55,466 bases of DNA, from the NCBI GenBank assembly GCA_947259105.1, contig CAMYKU010000015.1, forward strand, positions 1 to 55,466. Direction: 5' to 3'. This document shows, piece by piece, positions 49,877-55,466 of the stretch. A program made the translations under genes and the position numbers. The DNA comes from an uncultured Alphaproteobacteria bacterium (GTDB lineage: Bacteria > Pseudomonadota > Alphaproteobacteria > UBA8366 > JADFVY01). Positions within the stretch are counted from its first letter, which is position 1, and every line of letters begins with the position of its first letter. The notes below the pieces were generated by a model. That model saw only the letters and a list, made by a program, of their open reading frames with translations, had not been told where the DNA came from and searched no databases.

Positions 49877-49907
49877 GGGCGGGAAGCGTCAGACGCGCTT
49901 CCCGCCC
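49877..49907 (-). terminator. Strong stem-loop downstream of potD
   Basis: A perfect 12-bp inverted repeat, GGGCGGGAAGCG (49877-49888) and CGCTTCCCGCCC (49896-49907), with a 7-nt loop, 23 bp after the potD stop. No T-run follows on the minus strand, so it may attenuate expression or stabilise potD mRNA, giving more PotD than permease, as is common for binding-protein genes. Confidence 0.6.
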
Positions 49908-49930
49908 GTATCGAAACGGACCGGACCGGT

Positions 49931-51025
49931 TCAGGAGGCCTGTATCGCAGTCCACGCCTCGTCGTAAAGGCGCGTATGCTCGCCGACGCTGAGCAACGCC
50001 TCGCAGTTGGCCAGGACATCCGTGGACGCGAAGACCGCGGGGTTTTCCGTGTAGTCCGGCGACATCCTGTCCTTGGCGGACTTGTTCGGCGTCGCGAAGT
50101 AGATCGTCTCGGCGATCTCCATATGGACATCCACGTCGTGCACGAAATTGATGAAGTTGTGCGCGTTTTCCGGATGCGGCGCGCCGGTCGGAATACAAAG
50201 GTTGTCGACCCAGACGTTCGAGCCTTCCTTCGGCACGACATAGGTCAGGTCGTCATCCTCTTCCATTACGGCGGCGATGTCGCCGCTCCACTCCATCGTG
50301 ATGTCCACCTCGCCGGACAGCAGCAGATCCTGGCCGTTGTCCTCGGCGAACGTCTTGATGTGCGGCTTGGCGGCGATCAGCATATCCCGGGCCCTGGCGA
50401 TTTCGGCCGGGTTCGTCGTGTTCATGCCGTAGCCGAGATACTTCAGGGCGCAGCCCAGGACCGCCCGCATGTCGCCCAGATAGGCGATCCTGCCGGAATA
50501 TCTCTTGGCGCGCTCCGGCTCGAAGACGTCGGCCCAGCTGACCAGCGGACCGTCGACTTTCGACTTGCGATAGCCCAGCCCGATCGTGCCCCACATATAG
50601 GGGATGGAATGCATCATTCCGGGGTCGTACGCCGGGTTGGTGAACGCCTTGTCGAGATGCTTGATGTTGGGAATCTTCGAATGGTCGAGCGGCATCAGCT
50701 TCTTCAGCGTCAGCATGTCCTCGACCATGTAGTCGCTGGGCACGATCACATCGTAACCGGGATTTCCCTCCTTCAGCTTGGCGAACAGTTCCTCGTTGTC
50801 GGCGTACAGGTCATACTGAATCACGATTCCCGTGCGCGCGTTGAAGGTACCCAGCGTGGTTTCGCCGATATAGGTGTCCCAGTTGTAGACGTTGAGGCGC
50901 TTCTCCTCCGCGCCCCAGCTTCGCTCGGCGCCGCCGACGAAGGTGATGCCGACTGCGGCGGCCGAACCCTGCATGAATGCCCGGCGCGAAACCTGCGACA
51001 AAAGCCTCCTGCCCATCTTTTTCAT
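49931..51025 (-). CDS. potD: Polyamine-binding periplasmic protein (PotD/PotF-like)
   Basis: A 364-residue receptor for putrescine/spermidine. A Tat-type signal (SRRAFMQGSAAAVGITFVGG) opens it. The mature start is LNVYNWDTYIGETTLGTFNARTG-like, which is the family N-terminus (residues about 44-66). VPSDYMVEDML, WGTIGLGYR and TMEWSGDIAAVMEEDDDL are ligand-cleft regions. It is the first gene of the polyamine block. Confidence 0.93.
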   Translation of the reverse strand: MKKMGRRLLSQVSRRAFMQGSAAAVGITFVGGAERSWGAEEKRLNVYNWDTYIGETTLGTFNARTGIVIQYDLYADNEELFAKLKEGNPGYDVIVPSDYMVEDMLTLKKLMPLDHSKIPNIKHLDKAFTNPAYDPGMMHSIPYMWGTIGLGYRKSKVDGPLVSWADVFEPERAKRYSGRIAYLGDMRAVLGCALKYLGYGMNTTNPAEIARARDMLIAAKPHIKTFAEDNGQDLLLSGEVDITMEWSGDIAAVMEEDDDLTYVVPKEGSNVWVDNLCIPTGAPHPENAHNFINFVHDVDVHMEIAETIYFATPNKSAKDRMSPDYTENPAVFASTDVLANCEALLSVGEHTRLYDEAWTAIQAS

Positions 51026-51190
51026 TTCATCATTCTCCCTGCTGGTTCCTCAGGACCAAAGGAGTCGCGCACATGGTCCGGTCCTGAAAATTGTACTGCT
51101 ATCGCAATTGATACCGATATCCGGCGACCTGTCAATGAGCGCGAACGAAATGCGGCCGGAATTCGATTGTGCGGTCTTCTCCCGGCCTTC

Positions 51191-52402
51191 TCATTGCGCC
51201 GATCGCGGGACGATGCGCACTCCGCCTGCGATCAGATCGCTCGGGTGGAGGATAACGGTATCTCCCTCGGACAGGCCCGCGGTGACCTGGGCCTCCCTGC
51301 CGTTGGCGTGATCGATCTCGACATGCCGAAGCTGCGCGCGCCCCGTCTCGGCCACGAATACCGCCCAGCGGTCGCCATCGCGGAACAATGCGCCGAGCGG
51401 CAATTTGAGCACGTCCTGACCACGCCAGACCACGATATGCGCCTCGACGCGGTAGCCGTGGCCGAGGTCGCGCCAACGGTCCGGCGGGTCGGCGAAATCG
51501 ATCAGCACATTGACCCGCTGCTCCTCGATCCCCAGCGCGGAAACCTTGGTAAACCCGGTGGGTTCCACGTGCCGAACCCGGCCGGACAGGGCGTTGTGCC
51601 CACCCCAGTCCTCGATCGCGACCTCCGCGCCTTCCGCGACCCTCACCGCATCGCTCGACAGCAGATCGACGACAACCTCAAGATCATGGGAATCGCCGAC
51701 CTCGACCAGCGGCGCGCCGGCGGCCACCACGGTCTCGCTTTCATGCATGACGCGCAGCACCCGGCCGCTGACCGGCGAGACCACGTCGACGCAGCAAAGC
51801 TGGTCGTCGACCTGGCTGCCGGAGCCGCCCGGCTCGATCAGGCCCGCGCGTGCGGTCTCGAGCTCGAAGCGGCGTATCTCGACGGTCGCGTTTGCGGTCG
51901 CGACGGTGGCCTTTGCGGTCCGTACGGTCAGCTTCGCAAGGTCCAGGTCACGCTGGGAGACGGCGCCGCGCGTGGTGAGCCGTTCCGCGCGCACCAGCTC
52001 CGCCTGCGCGAAATCCAGTTCCGCGACAGCCCGCGCCTGCTCTGCCTCGGCCAGAACGAAAGCCGCCTCCGCCGCCTTGGCGAACGATTCGGCCTGTGCT
52101 CTGGCGCGGCGGTCGAGGAATGCGGGATCGCTCGGATGGATGACGGCCAGGATGGTCTGACTCGCAACCACCGCATCGCCGACATGGCGGTCGATGCGCA
52201 GTACACGGCCCGGCACCGGCGCCGAAACCACGTAGACCTCGCGCACCCGCGTCTGGCCGTCGCCGTCGATGGTGACGACCAGTTCGCCCCTGCCGATGAC
52301 GGCGGTATCCACGGGCACAGGCTGCGGCCAGAAGGCGTAGATCAGCCCCGCCGCCACGGCGGCCGCGACGGCGGCGTACCAGATCACTTGCTTCACATTC
52401 AT
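51191..52402 (-). CDS. HlyD/MacA-type periplasmic adaptor (membrane fusion protein)
   Basis: A 403-residue adaptor: a TM helix at about 7-24, a biotinyl-lipoyl-like domain (about 45-80, VVSAPVPGRVLRIDRHVGDAV), a long coiled-coil hairpin (about 100-185), a second lipoyl half (VVSPVSGRVLRVMHESETVV) and beta-barrel regions to the C-terminus. It links an inner-membrane ABC permease to an outer-membrane channel, which is not encoded here. It lies 12 bp after the FtsX-type permease gene. Confidence 0.9.
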   Translation of the reverse strand: MNVKQVIWYAAVAAAVAAGLIYAFWPQPVPVDTAVIGRGELVVTIDGDGQTRVREVYVVSAPVPGRVLRIDRHVGDAVVASQTILAVIHPSDPAFLDRRARAQAESFAKAAEAAFVLAEAEQARAVAELDFAQAELVRAERLTTRGAVSQRDLDLAKLTVRTAKATVATANATVEIRRFELETARAGLIEPGGSGSQVDDQLCCVDVVSPVSGRVLRVMHESETVVAAGAPLVEVGDSHDLEVVVDLLSSDAVRVAEGAEVAIEDWGGHNALSGRVRHVEPTGFTKVSALGIEEQRVNVLIDFADPPDRWRDLGHGYRVEAHIVVWRGQDVLKLPLGALFRDGDRWAVFVAETGRAQLRHVEIDHANGREAQVTAGLSEGDTVILHPSDLIAGGVRIVPRSAQ

Positions 52403-52414
52403 CGCTCTGATTCC

Positions 52415-54778
52415 CTATTCCCGGGTCTTCAGGACCGCGATCAGGTCCAGACGATCGATGCGCCTGCGCACGATGAGCCCGGTGACGGTCGCGGATGCGA
52501 GTACCACCAGCGCCGAAAATCCATAGGTCTCGCGCGAAACCGCCAGCGGAATGCGGAACAGCTCGGTCTCGAAGCTCAATGACATCGACCAGGCGAGCCC
52601 ATAACCGATCAGAAATCCCGGCGCCAGAGCCACCAGCGTGAGCAGGGCGAACTCGCCGAGCAGGATTGACGAAACCTCTGCCCGCGTGAAACCGAGAACA
52701 CGCAGGCTGGCCAGTTCCCGCCCCCTCTCCGACAGCGAGATCCGCGCGCTGTTATAGACCACGCCGAACGCGATCATGCCGGCGAACAGAATGTTGAACG
52801 AGGTCATAAGGAGCATATTCTCGGCCAGGGTTTCGCGGAAGCTCTGGACCGCCGTCGCCTCGACGGTCACGCCGGCGACGACCGGTGTATCCTTGAGTTC
52901 GTCATAGAGTTCCGCCTCGAAGCGCGAATCGACCTGCAAATAGGCGAGCGATATCATCGGCGGCTCCCGCATGAAACGGTTGAGGGCCGCCAGGTCCATA
53001 TAGGCGGACGTGCCGAGGAACTCCTGGACGACGGCGGAAACCGTGATCTCGCCGACCGGCCGCTCGCCTTCCATCACCTCGACCCGCAGCCTGTCGCCGC
53101 GGCCAACGCCAAGCACATCCGCCAGTTTCGCCGAAAGGACAAGCCCCGATGGCGGCATCGAGACGGGCCGAAGGTCCCGGTCGAGCAGCCGGCCGAGATC
53201 GCCGGCGGCAGCCAGTCCGATCAGCGCCGTCAGCCGCGAGACATGGCCGCTGCGGAAACGCACGGGCACGGCGCGTACCGGCTCGACGCGCATGACCCCG
53301 GGCAACTGTTCAAGGTCACGGACGATTCGCGCCGGCTTGGCCTCGACCAGCGATACCGTCACGTCCTGCCGGTGAATGCGGTTGAACTGCACATCGATGA
53401 TGACTTCGATGGAATCCATCATGAACATGGAACTGATGAGGACTGCGGCCGACATGGCGATGCCGAGCATCGTCAGCCCGGCGCGGACGGGCCGCCGCAT
53501 GATATTGCGCAGGATCATGCGTGTCGCCTGGGCGAGATACATGTCGAGCCCGAGCCGCTCCATCAGCGTCTTGCGGTAAACCGGCGGCGGCGCCGGCTGC
53601 ATCGCCACGGCCGGGGGCAGCAGGGCGGCGCGCCGAACCGCCCCCAGCGTTCCCAAGAGGCCGGCGCCGAAGCTGATCAACGCGGCAACGGCAAAAGTTC
53701 CGGGATCGATTCTGAAAAACAGGAAGGGGTACCGGAAGAACTCGGCGTAGAGTTCGGTGAGTCCGCGGCCGAGCCAGGCGCCACCGGCGAATCCGAAAAA
53801 CACACCGACCGAAACGATGGCCAGCATCAACTTGGTATAGTGCCAGGCCACCGCCCGCCCGGTATATCCGAACGCCTTGAGGAGGCCAATCTGCTCCCGT
53901 TCCGTTGCGATCAGGCGCGAGGCGACGATGTTCAACAGAAACGCAGCGACACCAAGGAAAATAAGGGGCGCAACGGTACCCATCGATTGCAGCTGCTTGA
54001 GTTCGTTGGAGATATACCAGTGGGATGTCTGATCCTTCCGGCCGTAGGCGCCGACGCCGCCATAGGGCTCGAGAAGCCGGTCGAGATCGGCGATCACCCG
54101 CTGCTCCAGCGCCCCGCGCATCAGGGTCAGCGAGACGTCGTTGAAGGAGTCCTCCAGGTCATAGGCGGCGGCCAGCGTCTCCCGGCCAACCCACATCACA
54201 CCGAAACGCAGGTCGTCGGGCACTATGGCGCCGGGGCCCAGGGAATAGATGTATTCGGGTGACAGTGCCACGCCAACAACGTTCAGCCGGCGTTTTCGGC
54301 CATTGATGATGGCGTGGAAATGATCGCCCGGCAGCAGCCCGTGCGCCTCCGAAAAGGCCTCGTTGAGGACGACGTCGCCGGTGCGGCCGGGTTCGATCGT
54401 ACGCCCGATTCGTAGATGGAGGCCGTTCAGGGCCGGGGCATGACGCTCGGGAACCGAGATCAGAAGCCCGCGCGCCGGTTCGGCCATGCCGGCGATGTCC
54501 AGCGTCACGCCGGCAACGATCCGCGTTTCGACCCGCGCAACGCCCGGGATCTCTGCGATCCTGCGGCCCAGCCGGTCGGGCGCCCGCCGGACCGAGGCAA
54601 AGACCTGGGCAAACCGGTAACGCTCGTAATAGGCCGTGCGGGTTTCGTCCAGCGAGCGCAGCGTGCCCAGCGACATGACATACATCGCGACGCCGCAACC
54701 GATGACCAGGGCGATGGCCAGCGCTTGCAGCCAGATCCGGCGCAGATCACGGCGAAGCTTGCGGTCAAGCACGCGCAT
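52415..54778 (-). CDS. FtsX-type ABC permease (two FtsX domains)
   Basis: A 787-residue membrane protein with eight TM helices: one at about 14-35, a large periplasmic region, three at about 265-375, one after the mid-protein linker (about 440-460), a second periplasmic region, and three at about 660-775. Each half ends with an FtsX domain. It belongs to the MacB/LolC-like group that works with an ATPase and an HlyD-type adaptor to export or extract molecules. It is 4 bp after the ATPase gene. Confidence 0.9.
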   Translation of the reverse strand: MRVLDRKLRRDLRRIWLQALAIALVIGCGVAMYVMSLGTLRSLDETRTAYYERYRFAQVFASVRRAPDRLGRRIAEIPGVARVETRIVAGVTLDIAGMAEPARGLLISVPERHAPALNGLHLRIGRTIEPGRTGDVVLNEAFSEAHGLLPGDHFHAIINGRKRRLNVVGVALSPEYIYSLGPGAIVPDDLRFGVMWVGRETLAAAYDLEDSFNDVSLTLMRGALEQRVIADLDRLLEPYGGVGAYGRKDQTSHWYISNELKQLQSMGTVAPLIFLGVAAFLLNIVASRLIATEREQIGLLKAFGYTGRAVAWHYTKLMLAIVSVGVFFGFAGGAWLGRGLTELYAEFFRYPFLFFRIDPGTFAVAALISFGAGLLGTLGAVRRAALLPPAVAMQPAPPPVYRKTLMERLGLDMYLAQATRMILRNIMRRPVRAGLTMLGIAMSAAVLISSMFMMDSIEVIIDVQFNRIHRQDVTVSLVEAKPARIVRDLEQLPGVMRVEPVRAVPVRFRSGHVSRLTALIGLAAAGDLGRLLDRDLRPVSMPPSGLVLSAKLADVLGVGRGDRLRVEVMEGERPVGEITVSAVVQEFLGTSAYMDLAALNRFMREPPMISLAYLQVDSRFEAELYDELKDTPVVAGVTVEATAVQSFRETLAENMLLMTSFNILFAGMIAFGVVYNSARISLSERGRELASLRVLGFTRAEVSSILLGEFALLTLVALAPGFLIGYGLAWSMSLSFETELFRIPLAVSRETYGFSALVVLASATVTGLIVRRRIDRLDLIAVLKTRE

Positions 54779-54782
54779 CAGT

Positions 54783-55466
54783 TCACCACACCAGTTCGCG
54801 GGCCGGACGGCGAACCTCGTTCACCCGGATCTCGACCACGGCGCCGTCGGCAAACCGGACCACCCGGTCGGCCATCTCGGCCATGCCGGCATTGTGGGTG
54901 ATCAGGGCCGTGGTCGTGCCCAGTTCGCGGTTCACGGTTTCCAGCGCTTCCAGCACCACGATCCCGGTCTTGCTGTCGAGGGCGCCGGTCGGCTCGTCAC
55001 AGAGCAGCACATCGGGGCGCTTGGCGATGGCGCGGGCGATCGCGACCCGCTGCTGCTCGCCACCGGACAGCTGGGCCGGGAAATGATCCATGCGCGCCGC
55101 GAGGCCGACCAGCGTCAGCGCCTCCTCCGGCTTCATCGGGTCACGCGCAATTTCGGTCACCAGCGCGACGTTTTCCAGCGCCGTCAGGCTGGGGATCAGG
55201 TTGTAGAACTGGAAGACGAAGCCGACATGGTCGCGGCGGTACGCGGTCAGCTCCGCCTCGCCGTAGGCGGTGAGTTCATGGTCGCGGAACCAGACCGTGC
55301 CGGCGCTCGGATGATCGAGCCCGCCCAGGATATTGAGAAACGTCGACTTGCCGCTGCCCGACGGCCCGAGCAGCGCCGCCATCTCACCCTCGTAGAGATC
55401 GAGGTCCACGCCGCGCAGGGCATGCACGTCGACGTCACCGGTGCGGTAGACCTTGGTCAGGTCACG
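54783..55466 (-). CDS. MacB/LolD-type ABC transporter ATPase, 5' end beyond window
   Basis: At least 227 codons. The frame continues from the apparent GTG at 55427 up to the right edge with the sequence [14 protein letters not shown], which is the normal family N-terminus, so the true start is outside the window. Walker A GPSGSGKS, signature [14 protein letters not shown], Walker [13 protein letters not shown] and the H loop [11 protein letters not shown] are intact. It drives the FtsX-type permease next to it; the three genes form one efflux operon. Confidence 0.93.
   Translation of the reverse strand, partial: RDLTKVYRTGDVDVHALRGVDLDLYEGEMAALLGPSGSGKSTFLNILGGLDHPSAGTVWFRDHELTAYGEAELTAYRRDHVGFVFQFYNLIPSLTALENVALVTEIARDPMKPEEALTLVGLAARMDHFPAQLSGGEQQRVAIARAIAKRPDVLLCDEPTGALDSKTGIVVLEALETVNRELGTTTALITHNAGMAEMADRVVRFADGAVVEIRVNEVRRPARELVW

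Noticed and set aside
49760..52582. Long plus-strand open frame of 940 codons across potD and the adaptor gene
   Set aside because: It covers two well-supported minus-strand genes and their gap, and has no recognisable domain.
1..55466. Search for insertion sequences, integrases, phage genes or attachment sites, including next to the tRNA genes
   Set aside because: No transposase, integrase or direct repeat of a tRNA 3' end was found; only short palindromic repeats are present.

Overview
The window is GC-rich chromosomal DNA from an alphaproteobacterium, probably of a Rhodospirillales-like lineage. The evidence is the tuf / tRNA-Gly / tRNA-Tyr / rlmB neighbourhood, a DivK-type regulator, an EipB (DUF1849) envelope protein, the TauE plus TIGR02186 pair that is characteristic of Alphaproteobacteria, and a TAXI-type TRAP receptor. 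No rRNA, prophage, insertion sequence or CRISPR array was seen. All names rest on reading motifs and family resemblance by eye; no database search was run.

Layout. 1-4.75 kb: the 5' end of tuf, tRNA-Gly and tRNA-Tyr from one promoter, a divergent rlmB-like methyltransferase, a CaiB-type CoA transferase with a TPP-dependent enzyme, and tRNA-Thr. 4.8-14.3 kb: a signalling block (GAF-PAS kinase, response regulator, receiver-PAS kinase) divergent from a three-gene unit of an ATP-grasp ligase, a sensor-MFS fusion and an ABC-type periplasmic binding protein with no permease. 14.4-17.6 kb: RraA-like protein, D-amino-acid dehydrogenase-like flavoprotein and an orphan TAXI receptor. 17.8-25.8 kb: a sulfur block with a TauE/SafE exporter, TIGR02186 protein, an antitoxin-toxin-like fused ORF, SoeABC-type sulfite dehydrogenase and a rhodanese. 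26-34.4 kb: housekeeping genes (TfoX-like, nitroreductase, NfeD/SPFH pair, AbrB-like protein, methyltransferase, 2-hydroxyacid dehydrogenase, eipB, dinB, ROK kinase). 34.6-38.8 kb: divK, then the most unusual locus, two tandem modules each made of a leader-type small protein followed by an HprK-like/PqqD fusion protein. 38.8-44.7 kb: rtcB-archease, a glycosyltransferase, an alpha/beta hydrolase and glycerate kinase. 44.9-51 kb: one co-oriented polyamine block, potD-potB-potC-potA-aguA-aguB, with an aminotransferase remnant between potD and potB. 51.2-55.5 kb: an ABC efflux operon (ATPase, FtsX-type permease, HlyD-type adaptor) running off the right edge.

How the genes work together. Sulfite made in the cytoplasm could be oxidised by SoeABC at the membrane or exported by TauE, with the rhodanese handling sulfane sulfur. 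The polyamine block imports putrescine-type compounds and converts agmatine to putrescine. The best candidate for an undescribed system is 35167-38811. Its two small proteins share a colinear motif at residues 21-48 (20 of 28 identical), and one carries nine copies of a Ser/Gly/His decapeptide. Both partner proteins combine a P-loop kinase-like fold related to HPr kinase with a C-terminal PqqD domain, the peptide-binding domain of many RiPP pathways. I infer leader-guided modification, perhaps Ser phosphorylation, of these peptides. The ATP-grasp/MFS/binding-protein unit and its divergent two-component genes are a second candidate.

Dispersed palindromic repeats occur between genes: two copies of one roughly 110-bp element, a C/G-rich palindrome inside the soe operon, and a 32-bp sequence found twice.
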